A DNA stretch of 64,000 nt, taken from the NCBI GenBank assembly GCA_963833885.1, contig CAWHZU010000002.1, positions 62,001-126,000 on the forward strand, read 5' to 3'. The stretch's first letter is position 1; each line of letters begins with the position of its first letter. A program made the translations under genes and the position numbers. Origin of the DNA: JASHPR01 sp963833885 (GTDB lineage Bacteria > Actinomycetota > Actinomycetes > Streptosporangiales > Streptosporangiaceae). Below, one piece after another: positions 43,127 to 51,960 of this stretch. The notes under the pieces are model-generated. The model searched no databases, was not told the DNA's origin, and was given only the letters and a program-made list of their open reading frames with translations.

Positions 43127-45840
43127 GCGTTCCTGCCCAGGACGGCGACCGGAAACGTTCGCAGCAGGCCGGCCACGGCGGCCCGGCCGCCGTCCACCGG
43201 CGCGCCGGTGAGCACGTCGGCCCACGGGCCCGGCGGGAGCTCGACCGTGGTGCCCGCCCATCCTTGGGTGACGTCGTGGACCAGCCGGGGGACGACCACG
43301 GCCAGCCCGTTGCTACGCGTAAAGGCCACTATGTTTGACGATCTGGGGCCGGCGGAGTTCAGCGGCTCGTACCCGGAACCCGGGCCGTACGCACCCGGGT
43401 GACGGCGCCGGTGCCCGAGCACCCGGTGGATGAGCCAGAGCTTCGGGCCGCCGTCGGCGTCGCGGGCCAGGGCGGCCTCGGGCCCGGCGTCGGCCAGGCT
43501 GTCCAGCAGCGCGCGGCGGCGCGCGTAGTCGACCGGGCGGCGGTTGTCCGGGTCGACGAGGGACTCCTCCCACACCTCGGTGCCCTGGTAGAGGTCGGGG
43601 ACCCCCGGGCAGGTCAGCATCAGCGCGGTCTGGGCCAGGGAGTTGACCCGGCCGCGCTCGACGATCCGGTGCTCGGCCAGGAAACCTTCCAGGTCGGCGG
43701 CGAAGGCGCGGTCGTCGAGGACCGCGGTCACGAACGCGGACAACGCGTCGTCGTAGCCCGCATCCGGGTCGATCCAGGAGGTGTGCACCTTTGCTTCCTT
43801 GGCCGCCTTCAGCATGAACGCGCCGGCCCGGCCCGCATCGATCGGCCAGGCGCCGGCCAGGGTCTGGTAGAGCAGGTACTCGGCGTTGCGGTCCGGCCAG
43901 CCGTCCTGCTTGTGCGCGCTGTTTTGCTCCGCCCAGCGGACCACCGCGCTCTCCCAGGCTCCGGGCAGCTCGGACAGCACGCTGATCCTGGCGCGCACAT
44001 CGCCGCTGCGCTTGGTGTCGTGGGTGGACAGCGTCAGCATCGTCTCCGGCCAGCGCCGGGCCGCGTGGGCCATGGCCTGGTGGAACTCAGCGGGCGCGCC
44101 GCCGAACCGGCTCGGGTCGCCGCCCACCTCGTTGAGGCTGATCAGCGGCTGGTACCGGTAGAACGCGGTGTCCTCCACGCCCTTGGCCATGACCGGCGCA
44201 CTGACCTGGGGGAACCGGACCGCGAAGCTGGTCTCCTCCTCGCCGGGGTAGGTCCTGGTGATCAGGTCGCCGATGAAGTGCAGCAGCTCCGCGTCGTGGT
44301 CGGGGCAGCGCCGCGTAGCCGTGGCGACCGCCTCGGCCACGTGCGCCAGGTCGGCGCGCGTCGCCGGGTGCCCGGCGCGGAAGTACGTGCGGTACACGCC
44401 GAAGGCCGCGATGATCTCGCGCAGCGCCTCCCGCAGCTCGCGGCGGGTGTGGTCGCGGTGACGGCGGTGCCGCTCGCAGACGTCGGCGAGCAGGCCGGTC
44501 AGCCGCTCCACCTCGGCGGCCAGTTCCTCGCGCATGATCTGCAGCTTGGCCGCGTGCACCACGTCCGCGTAGTCCTGCTGCAGCCCGGTGAACCGGGCGT
44601 AGCAGGCCCGCGTGGCCGCCTCGTTGCCCGCGTCGACGAACAACCCGCCAACGTGGTTGAGGAACTCGTAGCCGGAGGTCCCGGCTACCGGCCAGGTGGC
44701 TGGCAGCTCCTCGTCCGCCTCCAGAATCTTTTCCACAACGACGTAAGCGCCGCTGGTGGCGTCGCGCAGCCTGATCAGGTAGCCCTCGGGGTCCGCGAGC
44801 CCGTCCACGTGGTCGACCCGCAGCCCGTCCACCGAGCCGTCGGCGACCAGGTCGAGGATCAGCCGGTGGGTGTCGGCGAACGTGGTCTCGTCCTCCACGC
44901 GCAGCCCGGCCAGGGTCTCGATGTCGAAGAACCGGCGGTAGGACAGTTCCTCCGCGCCGGTGCGCCAGTACGCGAGCCGGAAGTTCTGCTCCCGGAGCAG
45001 CTCGTCGAGCGCGTCCGGATCGTTGTTCACGGCGTCGACCTCGGCGTCGATCGCCTTGGCGACCTCGGGGTGGGCCCGGCACAGGTCGGCGAGGCGGGCC
45101 CGCAGCACCTCCTTGTCCCGGTGCCGCTCGACCACCGCCGCCCGGTCGGTGCGGCTGCCGTGCGGCAGCCGGCTGAACGCGACCGCCAGGCTCTCCAGCT
45201 CCTCGGACCCGGCCCGGGCAGCGGCCTTGCCGAGCAGCCCGCCGAGGGTGCGCGGCGAGATCGGCGCCTCGTGCTCGTAGTAGTGCACGGTGAACGAGCC
45301 GCCCTGCCGCTCCAGCACCAGCTCCCCGGCCTCCAGGACCCGGCCGTACTGGTCGCCGAGCACCGGCATCAGCACGGTGGCCGCCAGCTTGCGCTGTGGC
45401 GGGTCCCAGTCGATGTCGAAGTGGCCGGCGTACACGCTGGACGGCCCGTTCTCCAGCACGTCCCACCACCAGGCGTTGGCCCGCCCGGCCAGCGCCATGT
45501 GGTTGGGCACGATGTCGAGCACCTCACCGAGGTTGTTGCTGGTCAGCTTTGCGGAGAGCCTGCGGTAGCCGTCGCCGCCGCCCAGCTCGCTGTTCAGCCG
45601 GCCGTGGTCGACGACGTCGTAGCCGTGGGTGCTGCCGGCCGCGGCCTGCAGCACCGGAGAGCAGTACAGGTGGCTGACGCCGAGCTCGGCCAGGTAGCCG
45701 GTGATGGCCGCGGCGTCGTCGAAGGTGAAGCCCGCGTGCAGCTGCACCCGGTAGGTGGCGGCCCGCGGGCGGGGACGCGGCCGCGGGCTCGGGCTCGTCT
45801 TCGGGCTCGCGCTGGGGCTCGGCGCAGGCGTGGCCATCAT
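43123..45840 (-). CDS. treY: malto-oligosyltrehalose synthase
   Basis: 905 residues, GH13 subfamily 26: 'ATYRVQLHAGFTFDDAAAIT', 'YLAELGVSHLYCSPVLQAAA', 'LDIVPNHMALAGRANAWWWD', DGLRVDHVDGLADPEGYL (nucleophile Asp) and 'YVVVEKILEADEELP' (acid Glu). It isomerises the reducing-end bond of maltodextrin to a trehalose linkage. The N-terminus has a Ser/Pro/Arg low-complexity leader of about 25 residues. The start at ATG 45840 is preceded by GGAG; GTG/ATG alternatives upstream are less likely. First gene of treY-treZ-glgX, a glycogen-to-trehalose route for osmotic and desiccation protection. Confidence 0.95.
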   Translation of the reverse strand: MMATPAPSPSASPKTSPSPRPRPRPRAATYRVQLHAGFTFDDAAAITGYLAELGVSHLYCSPVLQAAAGSTHGYDVVDHGRLNSELGGGDGYRRLSAKLTSNNLGEVLDIVPNHMALAGRANAWWWDVLENGPSSVYAGHFDIDWDPPQRKLAATVLMPVLGDQYGRVLEAGELVLERQGGSFTVHYYEHEAPISPRTLGGLLGKAAARAGSEELESLAVAFSRLPHGSRTDRAAVVERHRDKEVLRARLADLCRAHPEVAKAIDAEVDAVNNDPDALDELLREQNFRLAYWRTGAEELSYRRFFDIETLAGLRVEDETTFADTHRLILDLVADGSVDGLRVDHVDGLADPEGYLIRLRDATSGAYVVVEKILEADEELPATWPVAGTSGYEFLNHVGGLFVDAGNEAATRACYARFTGLQQDYADVVHAAKLQIMREELAAEVERLTGLLADVCERHRRHRDHTRRELREALREIIAAFGVYRTYFRAGHPATRADLAHVAEAVATATRRCPDHDAELLHFIGDLITRTYPGEEETSFAVRFPQVSAPVMAKGVEDTAFYRYQPLISLNEVGGDPSRFGGAPAEFHQAMAHAARRWPETMLTLSTHDTKRSGDVRARISVLSELPGAWESAVVRWAEQNSAHKQDGWPDRNAEYLLYQTLAGAWPIDAGRAGAFMLKAAKEAKVHTSWIDPDAGYDDALSAFVTAVLDDRAFAADLEGFLAEHRIVERGRVNSLAQTALMLTCPGVPDLYQGTEVWEESLVDPDNRRPVDYARRRALLDSLADAGPEAALARDADGGPKLWLIHRVLGHRRRHPGAYGPGSGYEPLNSAGPRSSNIVAFTRSNGLAVVVPRLVHDVTQGWAGTTVELPPGPWADVLTGAPVDGGRAAVAGLLRTFPVAVLGRNA

Positions 45841-45981
45841 GCGGGCTCCAGGGGAAGATCTGACAGGAACGGCGATGCCGTCCACCGGCAAGGTGCCCGC
45901 TGCGCCCCGCATTTAACCAAGTGCTCGGATTTCGCCACCCCGTCCCCCACAACCACCACCCCGCCCCATAACCACCGCCTT

Positions 45982-46019
45982 CACCCCCATGATCGCCGCC
46001 CTACCCCCATGATCGCCGC
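45982..46019. repeat. tandem 17-bp repeat, 21-bp period
   Basis: ACCCCCATGATCGCCGC occurs at 45982-45998 and again at 46003-46019. The surrounding + strand is unusually C/A-rich and G-poor (ACCACC-like words, 45,940-46,000), unlike coding DNA nearby. It sits between the end of the histidine-kinase gene and the start of treY, so it may belong to the treY promoter region or be a dispersed intergenic repeat. Confidence 0.5.
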
Positions 46020-46022
46020 GTG

Positions 46023-46064
46023 GATGTACCGATGGGCTGCAAAGAACGAGCCTTTTGGTACATC
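46023..46064. terminator. nested stem-loop downstream of the sensor kinase gene
   Basis: GATGTACC (46023-46030) pairs with GGTACATC (46057-46064), with an inner GGCT/AGCC stem (46035-46038 with 46049-46052) and a TTTT just before the right arm. It lies 29 bp beyond the kinase stop (46093, minus strand), where a terminator is expected, and upstream of treY. Symmetry is seen; function is inferred. Confidence 0.45.
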
Positions 46065-46092
46065 GATGCCGGGCGTGGGGCCATCCGGGTGC

Positions 46093-47637
46093 TTAGCTCG
46101 CCAGGTCGGCGGGGAGGGGTGACGTGGCGGGCAGGGTGAGGGTGATCCGCAAGCCGTGTGGCTGGTTGAGCGCCGCGTGGGTGGTGCCGGCGTGGGTGGC
46201 GGCGACCGCGGTGACGATCGCCAGGCCCAGACCCGACCCGGGCCGCGCCGACGGCGCGGCGGCGCGGTAGAAGCGGTCGAAGATCCTGGGCAGCTGCCCG
46301 GCCGGGACCCCCGGCCCGTCGTCGCTGACCTGCACCGTGACCGTGCCGTCGGATTCTTCGGCCACGATCGTGGCCGAAGAGCCGGGCGGGGTGTGCGTGC
46401 TGACGTTGGCCAGCAGGTTGTCGGCGGCCCGGCGCAGCAGTTCCTCGTCGCCTTCCATCACGAGGCCAGGGTCGATGGTCGCGCGCCAGGTGCGCTGCGG
46501 GTCGGCGATGCGGGCACGGTCGACGCAGCCTTGCAGCACGGAGCTCAGGTCGACCGGCTCTTCTTCCTGGCCGGGATGCTGGTCGAGGCGGGCCAGCCGG
46601 AGCATGTCGTCGACCAGCCCGCTCATCCGCATGGCCTCCAGCGTGATGCGGCGCATCGCCTCGTCGACCTGGGGGCGCTCGGTCAGTGCGCCCTGCTGGT
46701 ACAGCTCGGCGTTGGCCCGCAGCGAGGCCAGCGGCGTGCGCAGCTCGTGACTGGCGTCGGCGAAGAACCGGCGGGTGGCTTCCTGGCTAGCCTCGCGCTC
46801 GGTGATGAAGTCCTCGATGCGGGCGAGCATCCCGTTCAGCGCCACGCCGAGGCGGCCGACCTCGGTCCGCGGGTCCTGCGGGCCAACGCGGCCGGTCAGG
46901 TCGCCCGCGGTGATCGCGTCGGCCTGTCCGGCCATGGTCTCGATCGGCCGCAGGCCGCGGCGCATGATCCAGGCGACGCTCCCCGCGGCGAGCAGCCCTG
47001 CGGCCGCCGAGCCGATGACCAAGATCAGCTCGAGCTGGCCGACCGTCTTGTTGACCCCATCGAGGCTGGTGTACGCCACGATGACGCTCCCTCCAGGAGC
47101 ACGCCTGGCCAGCAGCCGCAGCGGCTCGTTCCCCCGGAGGCTGGTCGTCGTCCACGCCTGGCCGCGGGCGGCCAGCTCGTTGAGGTTCTTCTGCGGCAGC
47201 AGCCGGGGAGCGAGTCCTCCGCCGCCGACGACGAGGCCCCTGATCGTGAGGCTGGGCGACACCCCCTTGACGTAGTTGCCGGTCACGAGCTCAACCGAGA
47301 ACGGCTGCAGGAACGGCGCGCGCAGTTGCTGCCGTTCCCGTGCCTGGAATTTCGCGCTCGGCGGCACGGAGATCCAGTTCGCCGGCGGGGTGGCTCGTGG
47401 CGGGCGGCTGAGCCCAGCGCCCTGCACCGACGACTGCGTGAGCGAGCTGGCCAGCCGGTACAGGCCGACGAGGTTCTGCAGCTGCGAGTCGGTCTGGCCG
47501 ATCAGGTAGGTGCGCAGCGCGGTGACCGCGGCGACGTCGAACGCGGCCAGCGCGACGAGAGTGACCAGCAGCACGCCGATCAGGACCCGGGTGCGCAGCA
47601 AGGCCCGGCGCGGACGGCGCAGCAGGCCCGGCCTCAT
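46093..47637 (-). CDS. sensor histidine kinase of two-component system 1
   Basis: 514 residues: membrane helix 1 (about 15-40, 'VLIGVLLVTLVALAAFDVAA'), an extracytoplasmic region of about 150 residues, helix 2 (about 200-222, 'LELILVIGSAAAGLLAAGSV'), HAMP ('MRRGLRPIETMAGQADAITA'), HisKA with the phosphorylated His in FFADASHELRTPLASLRANA, and HATPase_c ('DNLLANVSTHTPPGSSA', 'VSDDGPGVPAGQLPRIFDRF', 'GSGLGLAIV'). Its start overlaps the response-regulator stop (ATGA), so the pair is translationally coupled. It diverges from the lipoprotein genes starting at 48583, which it may control through the regulator. Confidence 0.93.
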   Translation of the reverse strand: MRPGLLRRPRRALLRTRVLIGVLLVTLVALAAFDVAAVTALRTYLIGQTDSQLQNLVGLYRLASSLTQSSVQGAGLSRPPRATPPANWISVPPSAKFQARERQQLRAPFLQPFSVELVTGNYVKGVSPSLTIRGLVVGGGGLAPRLLPQKNLNELAARGQAWTTTSLRGNEPLRLLARRAPGGSVIVAYTSLDGVNKTVGQLELILVIGSAAAGLLAAGSVAWIMRRGLRPIETMAGQADAITAGDLTGRVGPQDPRTEVGRLGVALNGMLARIEDFITEREASQEATRRFFADASHELRTPLASLRANAELYQQGALTERPQVDEAMRRITLEAMRMSGLVDDMLRLARLDQHPGQEEEPVDLSSVLQGCVDRARIADPQRTWRATIDPGLVMEGDEELLRRAADNLLANVSTHTPPGSSATIVAEESDGTVTVQVSDDGPGVPAGQLPRIFDRFYRAAAPSARPGSGLGLAIVTAVAATHAGTTHAALNQPHGLRITLTLPATSPLPADLAS

Positions 47638-48374
47638 CGCTGGCCCTCCGTTACGCCGAGCTCGCGCGGCGATCGCAGCGTGTAGCCGACGCCGCGCTGG
47701 GTGTGGATCACATCCGGGCCATACGCGGCGAGCTTACGCCGCAGGTAGGCGATGTATGTGGCGACGACAGTGCTCGACCCGCCGAAGTCGTAGTCCCACA
47801 CGTGGTCCAGCAGCTGGGCCCGGGTGAGCACCCGCCCCGGGTTGAGCATGAGGTAGCGCAGCAGCCGGAACTCGGTCGGCGACAGCTCGATCGCCCGGCC
47901 GGACCGGCGGACCTGGTAGCTGTCCTGGTCCAGCTCGATGTCGGCGAACGTGAGCACCGGCCCGCCCGCGCGGTCCGGGCGGGTGCGGCGCAGCACGCTG
48001 CGGATCCGGGCCGCGAGCTCCTCCAGGCCGAACGGCTTGGTCAGGTAGTCGTCACCGCCGATCGTGAGCCCGGTCACCTTGTCCGCCTGGGTGTCCCGGG
48101 CGGTCAGGAAGATCACCGGCACCCAGCTGCCGTCCCGGCGCAGCCGGCGAACCACGTCGAAGCCGTCCACGTCGGGCAGCATCACGTCGAGCACCAGCAG
48201 GTCGAACCGGCTGTCCCGGGCCAGCCGCAGGGCCTCGGCGCCGTTGTCGGCGGTCGTCACGTCGAAACCGAGGAACCGCAGCGACGCGGCGACCGCGTCG
48301 CGCAGGAACGGCTCGTCGTCGACGACCAGCAGCCCGCCGTGATCGGCGGGCAGGTTGGCGGCCAGCTCGCTCAT
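47634..48374 (-). CDS. OmpR-family response regulator of two-component system 1
   Basis: 246 residues: receiver domain with the acidic pocket in LLVVDDEPFLRDAV, phosphoacceptor Asp in 'DLLVLDVMLPDVDGFDVVRR', Thr in 'VIFLTARD' and Lys in 'GGDDYLTKPFGLEELAARIR'; then an OmpR/PhoB winged helix ('IELSPTEFRLLRYLMLNPGR'). ATG 48374 (MSELAANLPADHG) is used; an upstream in-frame start at 48401 is possible. The divergent 208-bp gap holds the CTCACAC direct repeat that is its likely binding site. Confidence 0.93.
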   Translation of the reverse strand: MSELAANLPADHGGLLVVDDEPFLRDAVAASLRFLGFDVTTADNGAEALRLARDSRFDLLVLDVMLPDVDGFDVVRRLRRDGSWVPVIFLTARDTQADKVTGLTIGGDDYLTKPFGLEELAARIRSVLRRTRPDRAGGPVLTFADIELDQDSYQVRRSGRAIELSPTEFRLLRYLMLNPGRVLTRAQLLDHVWDYDFGGSSTVVATYIAYLRRKLAAYGPDVIHTQRGVGYTLRSPRELGVTEGQR

Positions 48375-48485
48375 CAGCACGCTCCCTCTCCCGGCAGCCA
48401 TCGGATCACCTCACCGCTAATCCCCTGTGTGATCTGCATTCGAGTTTGATGTGAGCCCGCGGCCGACGCCGGTCGCTGTCCGTAC

Positions 48486-48507
48486 CTCACACCGAACTCA
48501 CACGCAA
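48486..48507 (+). promoter_or_regulatory. 11-bp-period direct repeat upstream of lipoprotein 1
   Basis: CTCACACCGAA then CTCACACGCAA, two 11-nt units in tandem, 76 bp before the GTG start at 48583 and 112 bp from the divergent regulator start. OmpR-family regulators bind such head-to-tail 10-11-bp repeats. Related repeats occur at 52193-52214 and 52937-52958 at almost the same distance from their genes. Confidence 0.6.
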
Positions 48508-48582
48508 CGCGCGCGGCGATCTGACGTCCGGCCAGGAACATGGTGCCGCCGGGACCTTGCGCCCAAGGATAAGGACGACCAG

Positions 48583-49131
48583 GTGAAACAGGACAGCACG
48601 GGAAACCACCACCGCCCGGTCGGCCTGCGCCACGCGGCCGCCGTGGCCGCCCTGGCCGGGGTCGTGCTGCTGGCCGCGGCGTGCAGCGGCGGCGGATCAC
48701 ACCCGTCGGGCTCGCCAACTCCGGGCCAGGGGAGCGTCCAGCAGATGGACCGGTTCGCGCAGTGCATGCGCAGGCACGGAGAGCCAAACTTCTACTTCAG
48801 CAACCCGCAGAGCACCCCCAACCCGTCGGCCACGGTGCTGACCTTCATGGGGTATCAGGTCATCGGCATCGATCCACAGACGGCCCAGTTCGCCTCCGCG
48901 ATGAAGTCGTGCAAGCACCTGCTCCCCGGCGGCGGGCCCAGGCCCGTAAGCCAGCAGCAGCTCAACAGCATGGTGAAGTCGGCCGCGTGCATGCGGGCGC
49001 ACGGCTTTCCTGACTACCCCGATCCCCAGCGCGGGGCGAACGGCGGCGTCGAAGAACTGCCGCTCCCGTCGGACATCGACACCAGCTCCCCGCAGTTCCT
49101 GGCCGCGCAGAAGGCCTGCGGTGAGGGATAG
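48583..49131 (+). CDS. lipoprotein 1 of the paired C-x3-H-G family
   Basis: 182 residues: a signal with lipobox LAAAC ('VVLLAAACSGGGSHPSGS'), so the mature protein is lipid-anchored outside the membrane. It contains two half-repeats, FAQCMRRHGEPNFYF and SAACMRAHGFPDYPDP, each with C-M-R-x-H-G and each followed later by a lone Cys ('MKSCKHLLPGG', 'AQKACGEG'). So there are four conserved cysteines and two C-x3-H motifs besides the lipobox. The function of this family is not known to me; relatives accompany MacAB-like exporters in actinobacteria. GTG 48583 is the best start (AAGGA upstream). Paralogous to the genes at 49189 and 53035. Confidence 0.8.
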   Translation: MKQDSTGNHHRPVGLRHAAAVAALAGVVLLAAACSGGGSHPSGSPTPGQGSVQQMDRFAQCMRRHGEPNFYFSNPQSTPNPSATVLTFMGYQVIGIDPQTAQFASAMKSCKHLLPGGGPRPVSQQQLNSMVKSAACMRAHGFPDYPDPQRGANGGVEELPLPSDIDTSSPQFLAAQKACGEG

Positions 49132-49188
49132 CGCCGCTGGTGACCCGGGCAGCGCGCGAAGCGCTCTTGACAGGAGGAGAACACGCGG

Positions 49189-49842
49189 ATGAACGACAAC
49201 TGCGGCGACCGCCGCGGCCCGCGGCGGCGACTGCGACCGCACCGGGCGGGCATTCTGGTTGCGACGGCGGGCATCGCGGTGCTGGCGGCGGCGTGCGGCG
49301 GCACGAGCACGGCGGGAGCCGACACGTTCATTGGCGGGACGTACACCCAGTCGCTCGCCTACGCCAAGTGCATGCGCTCGCATGGCGTTCCCCAGTTTCC
49401 CGCTCCCGACGGGCAGGGAAACTTCAATAACTCGCAGATCGAGTCGATCACCCAGAACAACCCCCAGGCACGCAACGCCTGGGCACAATGCGGATCGCTG
49501 CTACCGAACAAAGGCACCGGGCTGAGCGTGACGCAGTTGCAGGACATGCAGCAGCAGAATCTCAGGAACGCGGTAAAGGCCGCGCATTGCATGCGCGCGC
49601 ACGGAATCGAAGACTTCCCCGACCCCGCGGGGTCAACGCAAGGGTCCGGCATCAACTGGCAGCCGGTCCAGTCGGCCATCCAGAGCGGCCGCGTCGACAC
49701 GAACACGCCGTCCTACGAGGCCGCCTACGACGCCTGCTCGGGAAAGCGGGTAGGCGGCCCCATCCCCCCTGACTACGCGCCGGGGTTCGTGGCCCCGTCA
49801 CCTCCGCCGGGGTCCGGCAGCGGCGGCCCCGGGTCCAGGTGA
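49189..49842 (+). CDS. lipoprotein 2 of the paired C-x3-H-G family
   Basis: 217 residues. Signal and lipobox 'IAVLAAACGGTSTAGADTFI'. Half-repeats: YAKCMRSHGVPQFPAPDG with 'AWAQCGSLLPNKGTG', and AAHCMRAHGIEDFPDPAG with 'AYDACSGKRVGG'. The C-terminus is a Pro/Gly/Ser tail. It follows lipoprotein 1 by 57 bp and has the strong RBS AGGAGGAGA; the 19 nt before its start (49169-49187) are copied exactly at 51978-51996. Same family and presumed location as its neighbours; role unknown. Confidence 0.8.
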   Translation: MNDNCGDRRGPRRRLRPHRAGILVATAGIAVLAAACGGTSTAGADTFIGGTYTQSLAYAKCMRSHGVPQFPAPDGQGNFNNSQIESITQNNPQARNAWAQCGSLLPNKGTGLSVTQLQDMQQQNLRNAVKAAHCMRAHGIEDFPDPAGSTQGSGINWQPVQSAIQSGRVDTNTPSYEAAYDACSGKRVGGPIPPDYAPGFVAPSPPPGSGSGGPGSR

Positions 49843-49872
49843 GGCAGCGCCGCTTCGGCGCGGCGGCCACCA

Positions 49873-51165
49873 TCACAATCCCATGATGCCCGTCCTGGCC
49901 TCGGCGGTCTGTGGCTCCCGCCGGGTCGCCGCAGCTCCGGAGGCCGGGAAGCTGACCTGAACATGCATGCCGCCACCGCGCCGGGCCCGGGTGGCGAGCG
50001 CGGCGCCGTGCGCGGCGGCGATCGCGCGGACGATCGGCAGGCCCAGCCCGTGCCCGTCACCGTCGCTGCTCCGGGCGGTGGCCAGCCGCTGGAACGGCTG
50101 CATGAGCCGGCCGATCTCACCGGGAGGGATCACCGGCCCGCCGTTGGCCACGGTCAGCACCGCCTGGCCGTCCCGCTGGGCGGTGCTGACCTCGACGGTG
50201 CCGCCGGGAACGTTGTGCCGCACGGCGTTGTCCATCAGGTTGGCCACCAGGCGGGTGATCAGGTCCGGGTCGCCGAGCATCGGCGCCGGGCCGAGCGAGG
50301 TCTCGACGTGCAGCCCGCGGCGCCCGGCCTCGGCGGCAGCCGACTCCAGGCAGGCCGTAGCCACCTTGGCCAGGTCGGCGGGCTGGTGTTGGCCGATCCC
50401 GGCCTCGCTGGTCGCCAGCGTGAGCAGCGCCTCCAGGATGCGTTCCTGCTGCAGACCGGACTCCAGAAGCTCCGCGCCGGTGGCGCGCCACCGCTCGGCA
50501 GTGCTGCGCGGGTTGCGCAGCGCCACCTGCAGCAGGGTCTTGTCCAGGGTGAGCGGGGTGCGCAACTCGTGTGCGGCGCTGGCCACGAAGTTCCGCTGCG
50601 CGGTGAACGACGCCTCGAGCCGGGCGAACAGCCCGTCCAGCGTATCGGCGAGCTCCTTGAACTCGTCGTCCGGACCGGCCAGGGCAAGCCGCTCGTGCAG
50701 GCTGGTGGCGGAGATCGCCCGGGCGGTCGCGGTGATGGAACGCAGCGGCCGCAGCACCCGCCCGGCCACCAGCCAGCCGAGCGCGAACGCGAGCACCGCC
50801 ATCACGACCAGCGCGATGCCGGACTGCTCCAGCAGCGCGTGCAGGTCGAACGCGTGCGCCCGCCCCTCGCCGAGCCCTTCCACGCATTGGGCCAGACGGC
50901 TGGGATGCACGTGACGGCACGGTGCAGGCGGGGGGCTTGAGCGCCCTGGGGGCATGGCAACTTGCACGTTTTTTGTTGCCGCCGGCGGGAGCAGCTGCTT
51001 GCCCGCGGTGGCGCGGTAGAACAGCCAGAACGTGAAACCGAGCAGGCCAGCCCCGCACACGGTGAACAGGCTGCCGTAGAGCAGGGTGAGCCGCAGCCGC
51101 GCGGTCCGCCGGGGCAGCCGGAGCCAGGCCCGCGGTGCGCCGAGCCGGCCGGCCAGGCTCGTCAT
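49873..51165 (-). CDS. sensor histidine kinase of two-component system 2
   Basis: 430 residues: membrane helix 1 ('LTLLYGSLFTVCGAGLLGFT'), a short extracytoplasmic loop of about 60 residues that is Pro-rich with two Cys ('PPPAPCRHVHPSRLAQCVEG'), helix 2 ('GIALVVMAVLAFALGWLVAG'), HAMP, HisKA with the His in FVASAAHELRTPLTLDKTLL, and HATPase_c ('NLMDNAVRHNVPGGTVEV', 'GHGLGLPIVRAIAAAHGA'). It overlaps the regulator stop (ATGA). The small Cys/His-containing loop suggests a metal or redox ligand rather than a large molecule. It lies between the two lipoprotein groups. Confidence 0.92.
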   Translation of the reverse strand: MTSLAGRLGAPRAWLRLPRRTARLRLTLLYGSLFTVCGAGLLGFTFWLFYRATAGKQLLPPAATKNVQVAMPPGRSSPPPAPCRHVHPSRLAQCVEGLGEGRAHAFDLHALLEQSGIALVVMAVLAFALGWLVAGRVLRPLRSITATARAISATSLHERLALAGPDDEFKELADTLDGLFARLEASFTAQRNFVASAAHELRTPLTLDKTLLQVALRNPRSTAERWRATGAELLESGLQQERILEALLTLATSEAGIGQHQPADLAKVATACLESAAAEAGRRGLHVETSLGPAPMLGDPDLITRLVANLMDNAVRHNVPGGTVEVSTAQRDGQAVLTVANGGPVIPPGEIGRLMQPFQRLATARSSDGDGHGLGLPIVRAIAAAHGAALATRARRGGGMHVQVSFPASGAAATRREPQTAEARTGIMGL

Positions 51166-51827
51166 CGTTCCTCGCCGATCCGGTAGCCGCCCTCGCGCAC
51201 GGTCTGGATGAGCGGCGGCTCGCCGAGCTTGGCCCGCAACCGCCCGATGGTGGTCTTGACCGTGGTCGTGAACAGGTCGGCGTTCTCGTCCCACACCCGC
51301 TCCAGCAGTTCCTCGGCGGTGACCAGCGCGCCCTGAGCGGCGAGCAGGCACTCCAGCACCGCGAATTCCTTGGGGGTCAGCGCCAGGCGGCGTCCGGCCC
51401 GGAACGCGACGCGCCGGGCCGGGTCGACGGACAGGTCACGGTGACTGAGCGTCGGGGGGAGCGGCACGCTGGCACGCCGACCGAGGGCCCGGATCCTGGC
51501 CACGAGCTCGGCGAAATCGAACGGCTTGGGCAGGTAGTCGTCCGCGCCCAGGCCGAGGCCGTCGACGCGGTCGGCGACCGTGCTCGCGGCCGTGAGCATC
51601 AGCACCCGGGCCGGGCACCGGTCCGCGGCCAGGGCCTTGCATACCTCGTCGCCGTGCAGCCCGGGCAGGTCCCGGTCCAGCACGAGCACGTCGTAGCGGG
51701 TCAGCGCCACGTGGTCGAGCGCGTCCTGCCCGTCGAGCACCACGTCGACGGCCATGCCCTCGTCGCGCAGCCCCGCCGCCACCGCCTCGGCGAGCCGTTT
51801 GTGATCTTCAACCACCAGCACTCTCAT
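51162..51827 (-). CDS. OmpR-family response regulator of two-component system 2
   Basis: 221 residues: receiver MRVLVVEDHKRLAEAVAAGL, phosphoacceptor Asp in 'YDVLVLDRDLPGLHGDEVCK', 'VLMLTAAST' and 'GADDYLPKPFDFAELVARIR'; winged helix 'LALTPKEFAVLECLLAAQGA' with 'VWDENADLFTTTVKTTIGRL'. First gene of a two-gene unit with the kinase. Two tandem GTGAC-N6-GTCAC dyads sit 69-107 bp upstream, in its promoter region. Confidence 0.92.
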   Translation of the reverse strand: MRVLVVEDHKRLAEAVAAGLRDEGMAVDVVLDGQDALDHVALTRYDVLVLDRDLPGLHGDEVCKALAADRCPARVLMLTAASTVADRVDGLGLGADDYLPKPFDFAELVARIRALGRRASVPLPPTLSHRDLSVDPARRVAFRAGRRLALTPKEFAVLECLLAAQGALVTAEELLERVWDENADLFTTTVKTTIGRLRAKLGEPPLIQTVREGGYRIGEER

Positions 51828-51895
51828 GCTTTCTCCCAGCCGGGACCAGCCTTACCTGGCCTGGTCAGCCCTGCCGCCAGGATGCCAGCCCGTAT

Positions 51896-51934
51896 GTGAC
51901 AACCAGGTCACAGCCTCTGTGACCGTGCTGTCAC
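51896..51934. promoter_or_regulatory. two tandem GTGAC-N6-GTCAC dyads upstream of response regulator 2
   Basis: GTGACAACCAGGTCAC (51896-51911) and GTGACCGTGCTGTCAC (51919-51934) are two 16-bp inverted repeats with the same arms and spacing, their starts 23 bp apart (about two helical turns). They lie in the divergent gap between the regulator (51827) and the lipoprotein stub (51997). Probable cooperative operator for one or both promoters. Confidence 0.6.
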
Positions 51935-51960
51935 CCGCAACCCCATACACCTGTCTGCGG

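Noticed and set aside
43399..46122. 907-aa open frame on the + strand opposite treY
   Set aside because: It is a GC-rich antisense shadow: low-complexity Arg/Gly/Val/Leu content, no domain, and it covers a well-supported treY with catalytic motifs.
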